Assembly (NCBI GenBank): GCA_947369165.1
Contig: CANBKJ010000022.1
Coordinates: 1 to 38,479, forward strand
Reading direction: 5' to 3'
Origin: an uncultured Lachnoclostridium sp.
Lineage (GTDB): Bacteria > Bacillota > Clostridia > Lachnospirales > Lachnospiraceae
DNA: 38,479 bases
Position numbers and translations under genes: made by a program. Under the pieces are notes generated by a model that made no database searches, was not told the origin of the DNA, and saw nothing but the letters and a program-made list of their open reading frames with translations. Positions 24,059-33,232 of the stretch are shown here, one piece after another (the stretch's first letter is position 1; the number at the start of each line of letters is the position of its first letter).

Positions 24059-24768
24059 ATTTCTTCGTTCCCCTTTAACAATGCTTCTGCCACCCGCAGA
24101 TCATAAGGATAGGTAATCTTTATATTGAATACCTCTCCCTCCACGATGTGTACCTTCTCCCCCTTCATGACAAAGATCTTTGCCGCATCGGTGAGAAGCT
24201 CTTTCTCCGCCGGCGTCAGTGCCTGGTACAGCTCTTTGAGCTTCATGGCCTGGAAAGTCTGGGGCGTCTGTCCCTGGTACATCTTCCGCCGTTCCGGAAT
24301 ATCACTGATCACCACATTGTCCTCACTGCACACGATGGTATCTGTCGCCGCCACCGCGGTATCACACGCCCCGTATTCCCTGGCATAGCGGATATTTTCC
24401 TCCAGAATCCTCTGGGTGACAAAAGGACGCACCGAATCATGGGTGACGATGATCGTCTCCTGGTCCAGATTCCCCTCCTGTTCGATATAATCAATGGCAT
24501 TCATGATCGTCTCGTTGCGGGTATCTCCGCCTTCTAACACCACGATCCGGTCCTTGTCGGGAATATATCTGCGGATCAGATTCTTTGTATGGCTGAGCCA
24601 TTCCACCGGACAGAGCACAAGAACCTTTTCAAACTCACTCTGCATATAAAATTTTTCCAGGGTGTGAATGAGGATCGGCTTGTCCCCGATCAAAAGATAC
24701 TGTTTGGGTTTTCCCACATTTCCCATACGGCTTCCCACTCCGCCGGCAAGTACTACTCCATATATCAT
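24052..24768 (-). CDS. tarI: D-ribitol-5-phosphate cytidylyltransferase
   Basis: The 238-residue protein belongs to the IspD/TarI family: LAGGVGSRMG at 7-16, the KPKQYL loop, VTHDSVRPFVTQR, MYQGQTPQTF and a C-terminal FNIKITYPYDL. Adjacent, overlapping tarJ makes TarI (CTP + ribitol-5-P to CDP-ribitol) much more likely than IspD of isoprenoid synthesis. GAGGAAACT precedes the ATG. The 199-bp upstream gap holds two large inverted repeats, including a structured element shared with the licD leader, and a 22-bp leader segment resembling that of rmd. Confidence 0.93.
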   Translation of the reverse strand: MIYGVVLAGGVGSRMGNVGKPKQYLLIGDKPILIHTLEKFYMQSEFEKVLVLCPVEWLSHTKNLIRRYIPDKDRIVVLEGGDTRNETIMNAIDYIEQEGNLDQETIIVTHDSVRPFVTQRILEENIRYAREYGACDTAVAATDTIVCSEDNVVISDIPERRKMYQGQTPQTFQAMKLKELYQALTPAEKELLTDAAKIFVMKGEKVHIVEGEVFNIKITYPYDLRVAEALLKGNEEIC

Positions 24769-24780
24769 AGTTTCCTCGTT

Positions 24781-24830
24781 TCTGCGCTGTTTATGCGAAT
24801 ATGCGATGTTTGTGGCAAACAGCGCGCAGA
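24781..24830 (-). repeat. Inverted repeat in the tarI leader
   Basis: TCTGCGCTGTTT (24781-24792) pairs with AAACAGCGCGCAGA (24817-24830) with a two-base bulge, around a 24-base loop. It lies between the ribosome site of tarI and the structured element copy B. The adjoining bases 24770-24790 match 34179-34200 upstream of rmd at about 20 of 22 positions. It could be a 5' leader stem; no T-run follows on either strand. Confidence 0.5.
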
Positions 24831-24945
24831 CACAAACAATCCATGAATCAGCGGATTCTCCTGGTGTGAATAGGCGGCTCTTACGCCGTAGAACTCCTTA
24901 GCTTTCATTTTGTGAAAGCTTAGTAGTTCTATTCACACTTCCTCC
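24831..24945 (-). repeat. Structured intergenic element, copy B (upstream of tarI)
   Basis: This stretch of about 115 bp starts and ends like the element at 12053-12169: CACAAACAATCCATGAAT (24831-24848, identical over 18 bases) and TTCACACTTCCTCC (24932-24945). The interior differs in sequence yet folds in a similar way: a small hairpin GAATC/GATTC (24845-24858), an outer stem GTGTGAATA/TATTCACAC (24864-24872 and 24930-24938), and inside it GGCG/CGCC plus TAGAACT/AGTTCTA capped by AGCTTTCA/TGAAAGCT. Conserved ends with changed but still paired stems suggest selection on structure. On the minus strand it begins with GGAGGAAGTGTG, so a 12-codon reading frame (GTG start) is also possible. Confidence 0.6.
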
Positions 24946-24967
24946 AATTGGTTCAAATTATTTCAAA

Positions 24968-26119
24968 CTATATTTTAAAGCTTTTCCACAGAAATGTAAA
25001 GAAAAGCTTTATCCGCGTTCTCTTCTGCAGAGGCGCTGCAAACAGGATCCTCTTCTCCGCCTTCCACAGATACCCGTCCTGCAGCCTGAAATTATACCTG
25101 GTATCCGGCACCATGCCAAGCTGCTCTGCAAACTCCATCCGCACCCTCGCCTGATACATTCCCCGGTAACAGTACATAAACCTTATCCCCTGCGGTTTCT
25201 TCCCAGCAGGAAATTCCACCAGAAACCGTTTCCTCCTGTGAAGTAGCTCGCCGAGAAAACATATTTCCCCGTCCTGTTCCAGGGACAGCTCATAGCGGCG
25301 GTTCCGGTTGTCCATACAATAGTACTCGATCTCACTGTATTCCAGGGGCAGAAGGACATGGCCACATATATTAAATCTGTCTTTAACCAATTTGATTTCC
25401 GTTACTACAAAGGGGATTTCTTTCAGAGGAAACAAAGAGAGATTCTGATATTTCATTTTTCCGCTCCGGTAAACCAGCCCTTTTTCCACATCCTCCCCAT
25501 ACTTGAGAGAAAGGATCTTAAGCAGCACATCCTCGTAAATACAGCCAGTGCCGCATAAGATATCGTCATCGATACTGGCAAGAATCTGTCTCAGAAGAGG
25601 TTTCTGGCTGCCATCCTCCCCAAAAAACAGAGGGAGCATATCCTTGATGATCATATTCTGAAAGAAGGGAAGAAGCTCCCCGTATCTTTCCCTCAGTTCA
25701 CCGCATAACTCCATATATTTTTCCGGCGCAGTTCCAAAACTTCCCTCATCCCTCTTCTCATAGGGATAGCCCTTTTTCTCCGTCTGCCCTGGATCCAGCT
25801 CCCACACAGCAAAACGCCCCTCTTTCGCAAACAGCCGGCAGAGTCCGGGAAAATCCAGGGAGAATAGTTTCTCTGCCAGGTTTTTACGCAGATAAATCCT
25901 CGCCGGATCTACCGTGGCGAATTCATAGTGTTCCCTTACATCTGCGGTGTGGTTCCGGCATTCACAGGACTTTTCGGTAAAAACAAGGAGATTGACCGCC
26001 GGATCCATCCTCTTCTTCACCCTGGACAGCCTCCGTTCACACTGCTCATCCACTGTCCCGCCTCCTTCCGGTCCACGGTATGCCTTAGTATAGTGCGCCA
26101 GGCAGACAAACTCTTCCAT
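24968..26119 (-). CDS. Orphan linker-domain protein related to the middle of the GT2-TagF fusion
   Basis: I do not recognise a catalytic domain in this 383-residue protein. Residues from about 140 onward resemble the central region of the preceding 889-residue GT2-TagF protein: RERYGELLPFFQNMIIKDM aligns with the helix RESIEKYGSVLLYIQYLILYD there, followed in both by a MDDDL/IDDDI motif, a LSLKYG helix, Y-R-x-G and a beta-rich segment. The first 130 residues show neither a GT2 DxD motif nor a TagF motif. It could be a stand-alone accessory or binding subunit, or a remnant of a second fusion that lost both enzyme ends. AAGGAGGG lies six bases before the ATG and it follows the GT2-TagF gene by 12 bp, so it is well expressed in the same operon and looks maintained. 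Confidence 0.75.
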   Translation of the reverse strand: MEEFVCLAHYTKAYRGPEGGGTVDEQCERRLSRVKKRMDPAVNLLVFTEKSCECRNHTADVREHYEFATVDPARIYLRKNLAEKLFSLDFPGLCRLFAKEGRFAVWELDPGQTEKKGYPYEKRDEGSFGTAPEKYMELCGELRERYGELLPFFQNMIIKDMLPLFFGEDGSQKPLLRQILASIDDDILCGTGCIYEDVLLKILSLKYGEDVEKGLVYRSGKMKYQNLSLFPLKEIPFVVTEIKLVKDRFNICGHVLLPLEYSEIEYYCMDNRNRRYELSLEQDGEICFLGELLHRRKRFLVEFPAGKKPQGIRFMYCYRGMYQARVRMEFAEQLGMVPDTRYNFRLQDGYLWKAEKRILFAAPLQKRTRIKLFFTFLWKSFKI

Positions 26120-26131
26120 CCTTTTCCCTCC

Positions 26132-28801
26132 TTATAACTGGTTGTCCAGTCCTCTAATATCATCATAAACCCGCTGGCAGTTCTCCGCATCAAACCAGCG
26201 GTAAAAACGATTCCCTCTCTCATCATAAACCGGGTCCAGCCGGCAGTCGTTCTCCACATAATCAATGATGGTCTGCAGGGTAGTCTCATAATCATAGCAC
26301 ACCGGCCCCAGCCCATCCCTCTCGTACTCAAAATAGCCTTTTGAATAAACCTGCCCCTGAAAAAAGGTATCGATATCAAACTGAGTGTAGATCACCGGCT
26401 TTTTCAGATAGGCAAAATCAAATGCCACGCTGGAAAAATCCGTGATCAGCAGGGCGTTGTTCTGGAATTCTTTCTGATAATCAATTCCCTCCCGGAGCAC
26501 CTTCACCGCCTCGCCGTCGGTGAAATCCCCGATCTGAACCTTGTGGTGGGTGTGTAGGAAAAACTTCCCAGTATAACCCTTATCTTTCAGTACCCGGTTC
26601 AGCCGCTCATCGTGGATCAGCCGATCATAAAAGCGAAAAAACTCCGACTGTTTAAAGAGGGGATTATAGATCCTCTCTCCGGTATCGTTGTTCAGCCGGC
26701 AGGCCAGGGAAAACCGCCAGGTGGGCATAAAGATAATGGACTTCTCCGGTACTATATCCTGTTTTAAATTATCGTATCTGGGCAGGCCGGTCAGCCGCAC
26801 CACCCTTTCATCATAAAAATAGTCTCCTTTTAAAATGGACTCATATTCCGGTTTCGCCGAGGTCACAAACATCTGCAGGTTTTTATTGTACTTGTTCAGC
26901 CATTCCGAGAGATCATCCTTTATGATACCATGCTGGAGAAATATAAAATGATACTTGTAAAGATCCCGGATATAGACGCTGTCCTTGTCCCAGGGATTAA
27001 AAATATTATCCTCTCCCTGGGAAGAAATAATATTTTTTGCTAAAAGTACATTTAACTTATATCGAAACTTTCTGAAGGGAAGCACCCTGCCGATGCGGCA
27101 CATTTTCTCAAAATCATCACTGTCCTCAGATATGGTAAAATAGGATTTTATGTCCCTTTCGCCGCGTTCCTGCAGAAACTTAAAAAAGTGTTCTGCATTG
27201 TCCCCCGCCACATTGATCCTCTCCATAACGATCCAGCGCTCTTTCCGAAGAAAAGGCTTTACCAGATGATACAGACACCGATAGCCGGCGATCTCATATC
27301 TTTTGTTCCGCACACAGCGCAAAAGCAGCCTCAGTTCTTTTCCCAGATGGGGCAACGCATGTTTTTTCTGGACACAGAGTCCTGCCCCCTCCTCGTCATA
27401 GCTGACCATATATCCGTCCTCGTGATAGTAGAGCTCCGGTACCTCCTGGCTCAGATGAGAAAACTTCCCCACCCGGATATACAGCTTCTGTGGGTATTTA
27501 TCCTTATACTGACCATATACACTAAACTGCTTCACCCCTTTTAAAGGAAGCCGGACCTCATACCCCCGCACCCGGACCAGCTCTTCCCCAAAGACCACCG
27601 CTTTTCGGAAACCGGCGGGCTTAGACTGTACCTCATAGCAGTCTCCCCGGTCATTCTCTATGGTGATGGTAATATCCTCCGCAAAGGGACACCAGATCCG
27701 TCCTGAGAGATACAGCACGCCATCCCGGATCTGCAGAACATCCGCCGTAAAGAGAGATTTCGCCTGCAGGCTGTAGATCTTAATATTATTAAAATACAGG
27801 CTCCCCTTACGGTACTTCAATTCCTTTCGGATATCGTATCCGTATTTCAGGGAAAGGGCATAGATCTTGTATTCGGCATACATCTTATCCAGATGGCAGA
27901 TCAGATCATCGTCCATATAGGACAGCATTTCTTTCAGGCAGTCCTTATACCAGCCCTGTTCCTCTTCTGTCAGGATCCTCGTCAGATCGTCCCGCAGTCT
28001 CCACTGGAAATCATAGAGGATCAGGTACTGGATGTAGAGCAGCACACTTCCATATTTTTCGATGGATTCCCGAATGATCTCCAGATAATAAAGCCTGGGA
28101 GTATCCAGATACCACTCCTTGGAGGTCCCCTTATTCTGGATCGCTGAAGAGGCATTCACCCGCTTGCGGTACAGGTGAAGTGCCTCTGCCACCACCCCGT
28201 ACTTGAGCTTCTCCAGGATGACCGAGGTCACAAACTTGGAATCCTCTGCAAATTTCAGGTCTTCATCAAAACGATGGTGTTCCAGCACCTCTGCCTTTAC
28301 AAACGAGGCAGTAACATGCATCTGGATAAAATTGTACTTATCCAGCACGTCAATGATCCGGCTCCCATTTTCATATTTAAACCGCAGCCAGTGATATTCA
28401 TCCCTTGCCTCAAAAAATTTCTGGGGACAGGAGACCAGATCTATTTTATCCTGGCGCTTTTCAAAAAATTCATACACTGCCTGGAAACTGTTTTTCGTCC
28501 ACTTGTCATCGGAATCCAGAAAATTTACATACTTTCCCTGAACGTAGGGAATGGCATGGTTTCTGGCCGCGCTCACTCCCTGGTTTTCCTGCTTTAGATA
28601 GACAATATTATCCGGATACCGTTTCTGATACTCCAGACAGATCTCTTCACTCCGGTCCGGGCTTCCGTCATTCACCAGAATGACCTGAATGTTTTCCTCA
28701 AATCCAATATCCTGCTGTATGACGGAATCCAGTGTCTCACGAAGATATCCGTACACGTTATAAACCGGTATCACCACCGAGAACTTATATTGATATTCCA
28801 C
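26132..28801 (-). CDS. GT2 glycosyltransferase fused to a TagF-like alditol-phosphate transferase
   Basis: With the GTG start at 28801 the protein has 889 residues. Residues 1-230 form a GT2 domain (VVIPVYNVYGYL, VNDGSPDRS, metal-binding DSDD at 96-99). Residues 250-510 form a helical then beta-rich linker. Residues 520-889 form a TagF-like domain with LQHG at 622-625, GLPRYD at 672-677, PTWR at 693-696, HTHH at 750-753 and TDFSS at 787-791. It probably adds one sugar and one glycerol- or ribitol-phosphate alternately. GTG is preferred because GGAG lies seven bases upstream and the GT2 domain begins there; the frame is open further back into the yfhO gene, which it overlaps by 17 bp. Confidence 0.85.
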   Translation of the reverse strand: MEYQYKFSVVIPVYNVYGYLRETLDSVIQQDIGFEENIQVILVNDGSPDRSEEICLEYQKRYPDNIVYLKQENQGVSAARNHAIPYVQGKYVNFLDSDDKWTKNSFQAVYEFFEKRQDKIDLVSCPQKFFEARDEYHWLRFKYENGSRIIDVLDKYNFIQMHVTASFVKAEVLEHHRFDEDLKFAEDSKFVTSVILEKLKYGVVAEALHLYRKRVNASSAIQNKGTSKEWYLDTPRLYYLEIIRESIEKYGSVLLYIQYLILYDFQWRLRDDLTRILTEEEQGWYKDCLKEMLSYMDDDLICHLDKMYAEYKIYALSLKYGYDIRKELKYRKGSLYFNNIKIYSLQAKSLFTADVLQIRDGVLYLSGRIWCPFAEDITITIENDRGDCYEVQSKPAGFRKAVVFGEELVRVRGYEVRLPLKGVKQFSVYGQYKDKYPQKLYIRVGKFSHLSQEVPELYYHEDGYMVSYDEEGAGLCVQKKHALPHLGKELRLLLRCVRNKRYEIAGYRCLYHLVKPFLRKERWIVMERINVAGDNAEHFFKFLQERGERDIKSYFTISEDSDDFEKMCRIGRVLPFRKFRYKLNVLLAKNIISSQGEDNIFNPWDKDSVYIRDLYKYHFIFLQHGIIKDDLSEWLNKYNKNLQMFVTSAKPEYESILKGDYFYDERVVRLTGLPRYDNLKQDIVPEKSIIFMPTWRFSLACRLNNDTGERIYNPLFKQSEFFRFYDRLIHDERLNRVLKDKGYTGKFFLHTHHKVQIGDFTDGEAVKVLREGIDYQKEFQNNALLITDFSSVAFDFAYLKKPVIYTQFDIDTFFQGQVYSKGYFEYERDGLGPVCYDYETTLQTIIDYVENDCRLDPVYDERGNRFYRWFDAENCQRVYDDIRGLDNQL

Positions 28802-31529
28802 CGCTTTTCTCCTTCTTTCCTGCTGCCCTCTTCGCCAAAACGCTGCAGGTAATCCAATAACCGGCACATGCCAGAAGTCCTGCCAGGCTGATACCAAGTC
28901 CCAGCCTGAGATAAGGCGTCTCATAATACAGCTTTACAGCATTCTCCCCCGCTTTCAATGGCAGCGCCATATACGCCGTATTGGCCCGGCAGAGAGGAGT
29001 CTCCTTTCCATTGACCACTGCTTTCCACCCCTCGCTGTAGGGAATGGATAATAACAACAGCTGGTCCGCTGGCACTGTCACTTCACCGCGTATACTATTT
29101 TTACCGGTCACCACGTGTTCCAGAGAGTGTTCTCTCCTCGCCTGGATCGTTTCTCCATAATCCTCCATCCCCTGGGCGATAACCTTTAACTTCCCCAGTT
29201 CAAAGCTTCCCTTGAACTGGAAACGGATCTTACAGATGGTTTCTCCTCCCTCTGCTATACCGAGATGAAACAAATATTCCTCCCTGCCAAAGTACCAGTT
29301 CCACTGATTTGTCAGCGCCCGGATGGTCTTCTTCTGCTTTCCCATGACCGCTGTTATATCACAATAGGTCCGGTTTTTCTGAGCCATCTGATACCCCGGA
29401 AGGCGCAGGTACAATTCTGCTTCCGGCAGGGACTCCTTCAGACGAAGGGTAAGGCTCCCCCCATTTTTCTTCACCACAGCCTTTCCTCCCCGGATCTCAA
29501 CCTGTTTCGTGGATTGGATCTCATAGGGGATCTCCCTGCTGTTTAACTCTGGAACACTGCTCCTTTTGTTCACCTTTTCGATCCGCCCTTGAAAACCAGA
29601 AGCCTCATCTGCCAGATCCGCCTCCTTCAGTATCGCCGTCTTAAGCATGAGTTCCTGCATCTTCACGCCGTCTTCCTGGGTCTCCTTCCCCAGCTGCTCT
29701 TCCGTCATATAACTGTCATAGGTAATGCCAAGGGGAAGAAAATACTGATTTTCATATAGTCCATAGGTTTTCTTTCCTCTCTTAAACTCCTTCACCAGCT
29801 TATATCCATAGGGAAGCTGGAACTCCTTCCCCTGTTCCACCGCATAGTATCCCACAGAAGCCAGAGCTGCCAGCCAGGTGCGGTCATCCAGACCCTGGAT
29901 CTTAAACATACTGTCTAACACCCCGCCATCCTGCATCTGGAGAAGATATTCGATCCGGTTCGGATTGGACATACTGAAATAACTGGATACCCCGTACTTC
30001 CCGGTGATCATCCCGGTGTTTTCCGTCCGCTTCGCCGGAGAATCCGTCCGGTAGATTCCCTTGACCGTACCGGTCTGAGAGGCTTCTTTCGCCGCTGCTT
30101 TCTCCACCTCTGCCTCCGGGGAGGCTGCAACGTACTGGTATGCCCTTCCCCGGTCGATAAAACTCTCCGCATACCCCTGTCCCTTATTACTGAACAGGAG
30201 CCACCCGCTGCCTATGATATTCAAGGCAACGGTCAGGGTTAGCAGCACATAAATATTCTTCTTTAACCCCAGCAGCACCAGCAGTGTCACTGCCAGCATG
30301 GCAAAGCCAAACCATCCGGTGAGCTGATCCACCTCCGCTGAAAAGAGTACCAGCACCAGATAGATCCCTGCCCCGCCGAGACAGACCAGGAGTTTCTTCC
30401 TTGTCAGTTTTAACAGCTCCGGCAGCCCATATACCATACCCAGAGCAAATACAAAGGTGGTAAGGTACATAAAACGCCCGGAAACATAAGAAAAACCATT
30501 CAGCATATAACCGCCAAAGGGAACCAGCATCAGTATCGTCCAACACAGAATATTCGCCTTTAGCTCCAGATTCTTCCTTCGCTCGCCGGCAAAGAGAACA
30601 AGAACTGCCGGTAGTACAAGAGAAGCCATCCCCAGATAGTCCCAGGTGATCCTGGGGGGCCCGATGATCCGCGTCAAAATAGCATTATAACGGCTGGCGT
30701 CAAAAAGCAGCAGATTCCCTGGATCAAAAGCGCTCTCGCTCCGGGTACTGGACAGGTACGCTGCGATGGATGGAACAAAGAGCACCCCTGCCATCGCTGT
30801 TCCCATGACATAAGCCGCTATGCACCGCCAGCACCGGACAAACATTTTTCTCTGGCATATCATCCGGATCAGTGCATAAATCCCCAAAAAAACCGTGTTC
30901 ATGTAGAAAAAATAAAATCCGTTCAGCGCGGTAAAAAACGTAACAAGGATCAACAGTGTCAGTTTTTTATTCTCCAGCGCCTGGTCCAATCCTACCACCG
31001 CCAGCGGCAGAAAGATCATGGGAATGACAAAGAAGGGGTGTTTTACCGCCACATGCAGGATATAGCCGGAAAAAGCATACACCAGCGCCCCGATCATGGC
31101 AGCGCTCCAGCTTCTTCCCTTCTTCCGGCAACACCAGGAAAAGGAAAGTCCCGCCAGATAGATCCGCAGAACCACCAGAACATCATACAGATATTCCGTC
31201 TTCTCTTCCGGCACCAGCGCTGCCAGTAGGGTCAATGGATCTCCCAGCCCATAAAAATTCAGGGTGGTCATAATATCTTCCCCCATTCCCAGGGAGAGGT
31301 CAAACATGGGCGGTACAAAATCCCCCCGCAGTATACCAGAAAAAATTTCCCGGTAATATCTACCCAGATAGCAGAGCGCCGCGTAATGCTGTTTGATTCC
31401 ATCGTAATCCCAGATAAAGGATTTTCCATTCTTCCAGAATACAAAATAAGTACAGCCGAAAATTACCACAAAAGCAACGGAAAATAAAAGCAAAAAGCAG
31501 AGTGCCTTTTGCTTTTTATTTCTTTTCAT
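28785..31529 (-). CDS. yfhO: YfhO-family membrane glycosyltransferase
   Basis: This 914-residue protein has an N-terminal block of about twelve membrane helices (residues 8-440), a large extracytoplasmic beta-rich part (about 450-880) and a final helix (about 886-905), the YfhO layout. The first outer loop contains WDYDGIKQHYA, with acidic residues where GT-C enzymes hold their catalytic Asp. In Bacillus and related genera YfhO-type proteins take sugar from C55-P-sugar made by CsbB-like GT2 enzymes and add it to teichoic acid outside the cell. A CsbB-like gene is at 14.5-15.5 kb and a DPM1-like one at 37.6-38.3 kb. It overlaps the phosphohexomutase stop by four bases and the next gene's start by 17. 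Confidence 0.88.
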   Translation of the reverse strand: MKRNKKQKALCFLLLFSVAFVVIFGCTYFVFWKNGKSFIWDYDGIKQHYAALCYLGRYYREIFSGILRGDFVPPMFDLSLGMGEDIMTTLNFYGLGDPLTLLAALVPEEKTEYLYDVLVVLRIYLAGLSFSWCCRKKGRSWSAAMIGALVYAFSGYILHVAVKHPFFVIPMIFLPLAVVGLDQALENKKLTLLILVTFFTALNGFYFFYMNTVFLGIYALIRMICQRKMFVRCWRCIAAYVMGTAMAGVLFVPSIAAYLSSTRSESAFDPGNLLLFDASRYNAILTRIIGPPRITWDYLGMASLVLPAVLVLFAGERRKNLELKANILCWTILMLVPFGGYMLNGFSYVSGRFMYLTTFVFALGMVYGLPELLKLTRKKLLVCLGGAGIYLVLVLFSAEVDQLTGWFGFAMLAVTLLVLLGLKKNIYVLLTLTVALNIIGSGWLLFSNKGQGYAESFIDRGRAYQYVAASPEAEVEKAAAKEASQTGTVKGIYRTDSPAKRTENTGMITGKYGVSSYFSMSNPNRIEYLLQMQDGGVLDSMFKIQGLDDRTWLAALASVGYYAVEQGKEFQLPYGYKLVKEFKRGKKTYGLYENQYFLPLGITYDSYMTEEQLGKETQEDGVKMQELMLKTAILKEADLADEASGFQGRIEKVNKRSSVPELNSREIPYEIQSTKQVEIRGGKAVVKKNGGSLTLRLKESLPEAELYLRLPGYQMAQKNRTYCDITAVMGKQKKTIRALTNQWNWYFGREEYLFHLGIAEGGETICKIRFQFKGSFELGKLKVIAQGMEDYGETIQARREHSLEHVVTGKNSIRGEVTVPADQLLLLSIPYSEGWKAVVNGKETPLCRANTAYMALPLKAGENAVKLYYETPYLRLGLGISLAGLLACAGYWITCSVLAKRAAGKKEKSGGISI

Positions 31530-33205
31530 CCCTTACATACCTCCGTAAAATATGCTTCCAGAGAGGCTGTGATCCGATCTCCTGCCTCTTCGCTTTCTCC
31601 CTTCACCAGATAGTACATCTTGATCTTTGGCTCCGTTCCCGACGGTCTTACCAGCACATTTACGTCATTTTCCATATTAAATTCCAGCACGTTGGATCTT
31701 GGAAGATCTCCCACTCCTGCTCCATAGTCTTTCACACCCTCAACCTTAAATCCGGCGATCTCTGAGGGCGGATTCTTTCTGAGGGAATCCATCAGCTCTG
31801 TCATTTTCTTCGCTCCGCTGGCGCCCTCAAAAGTGATGGACTGCAGTGCCTCCTTAAAGTACCCATACTTCTCATAAAGAGCGTTCAGTACATCCACTAA
31901 TGAAAGTCCTTTTGCTTTATAGTGGGCGAACATCTCGCAGATCAGCAGAGATCCGTTGACACCGTCTTTGTCTCTCACATGGCTGCCACTGAGATAGCCA
32001 TAGCTCTCTTCAAACCCAAAGACATAGCGGTCCGCTTCTCCCGCCGCCTCCAGAAAGCCGATCTGCTCACCGATAAACTTAAATCCCGTAAGCACCCGCC
32101 TTACCTCTACGCCATAGTCGGCGGCAATCTTATCGATCATCTTAGTGGATACAATGGTAGTCACTGCTACCGGATCTTTTGGCATCGTTCCATTAGCAGT
32201 ATAGGTTTTGCAGATATAGTCAAAGAGCAGGATCCCCATCTGGTTGCCGGATATGAGCTTATAATCTTCTCCATCTTTCACGGCGATGCCCACGCGGTCA
32301 CAATCCGGATCCGTCGCCAGCAGCAGATCGCTTCCTATCTCTTTTGCTTTTTTCAAACCAACCTCGAGAGCCTCTCTGATCTCTGGATTCGGATAGGGAC
32401 AGGTGGTAAAATTCCCATCCGGCATCTCCTGTTCTTCCGGAATCGTGATCCTGGTATACCCGTTTTCCCTCAGACATCTTGTCACCGGCATACGTCCGGT
32501 ACCGTTCAGAGGCGTATATACGATGGATACGTCCTTGTCAATTTCTTTCGGGTTCAGCGCCCTCTCAGAAACCGCATTGATAAAACCTGTGATGACATCT
32601 TCCCCGATAAATTGGATCTTTCCCTGGCCGCATCCCTCTTCAAAATCCATCTGCACCACATCATCAAACACATCCACGCTGTCGATCTCATGCAGGATCG
32701 CCTCTGCCACCTCCAGCGTGATCTGACAGCCATCTGCTCCATATACCTTATAACCGTTATATTTCGCCGGATTGTGGCTTGCCGTCACCACGATACCGCC
32801 GTCACAGTGAAGGGCGCGCACTGCATAGGACAGCGCCGGCGTCGGCATCAGTTCATTATAGATGTGAACCTGGATCCCATTTGCCGCAAAAACCCCGGCA
32901 GCTGTTCTGGCAAATAGATCGGATTTGATCCGGCTGTCATAGGCGATAGCCACCGAAGGTTCTGCCGATACCTTTTTCAGATAATTACTATAGCCCTGGG
33001 TCGCTTTTGCCACAGTATGCACATTCATACGATAGGTTCCGGCGCCGATCACGCCGCGGAGTCCGCCGGTGCCAAATTCCAGCTCCCGGTAAAAGCGGTC
33101 ATTGATCTCTTCTTCCTTCCCCTCCACACTCTTTAATTCCTCTAGAAGATCTTCTTCCTTTACCTGCTCCATCCATCTTTTATAATTTGAAATAATATCC
33201 ATCAT
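31526..33205 (-). CDS. Phosphohexomutase (phosphoglucomutase/phosphomannomutase)
   Basis: The 559-residue alpha-D-phosphohexomutase has all four signature loops: the catalytic serine loop TASHNP at 141-146 (Ser143), the metal loop DPDCD at 299-303, the sugar-specificity loop GFEESYG at 397-403 and the phosphate loop RPSGTEPK near the C-terminus. The GFEES loop is the type seen in PgcA-like phosphoglucomutases, which can also act on mannose phosphates. Located among manA, manC, gmd and rmd, it could supply mannose-1-phosphate for GDP-D-rhamnose, or glucose-1-phosphate. AAGGAGG lies upstream of the ATG, 27 bp after rmd. The preference between glucose and mannose cannot be fixed from sequence. 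Confidence 0.93.
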   Translation of the reverse strand: MMDIISNYKRWMEQVKEEDLLEELKSVEGKEEEINDRFYRELEFGTGGLRGVIGAGTYRMNVHTVAKATQGYSNYLKKVSAEPSVAIAYDSRIKSDLFARTAAGVFAANGIQVHIYNELMPTPALSYAVRALHCDGGIVVTASHNPAKYNGYKVYGADGCQITLEVAEAILHEIDSVDVFDDVVQMDFEEGCGQGKIQFIGEDVITGFINAVSERALNPKEIDKDVSIVYTPLNGTGRMPVTRCLRENGYTRITIPEEQEMPDGNFTTCPYPNPEIREALEVGLKKAKEIGSDLLLATDPDCDRVGIAVKDGEDYKLISGNQMGILLFDYICKTYTANGTMPKDPVAVTTIVSTKMIDKIAADYGVEVRRVLTGFKFIGEQIGFLEAAGEADRYVFGFEESYGYLSGSHVRDKDGVNGSLLICEMFAHYKAKGLSLVDVLNALYEKYGYFKEALQSITFEGASGAKKMTELMDSLRKNPPSEIAGFKVEGVKDYGAGVGDLPRSNVLEFNMENDVNVLVRPSGTEPKIKMYYLVKGESEEAGDRITASLEAYFTEVCKG

Positions 33206-33232
33206 CCGTCAATCCTCCTTATATATCCTCCG

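Noticed and set aside
24052..24768. IspD (isoprenoid pathway) rather than TarI
   Set aside because: The same superfamily, but overlap with tarJ and teichoic-acid context favour ribitol-5-phosphate cytidylyltransferase.
31922..32917. A 331-codon open frame on the plus strand
   Set aside because: It is antisense to the phosphohexomutase, which has all four signature loops; no ribosome site or domain supports the shadow frame.
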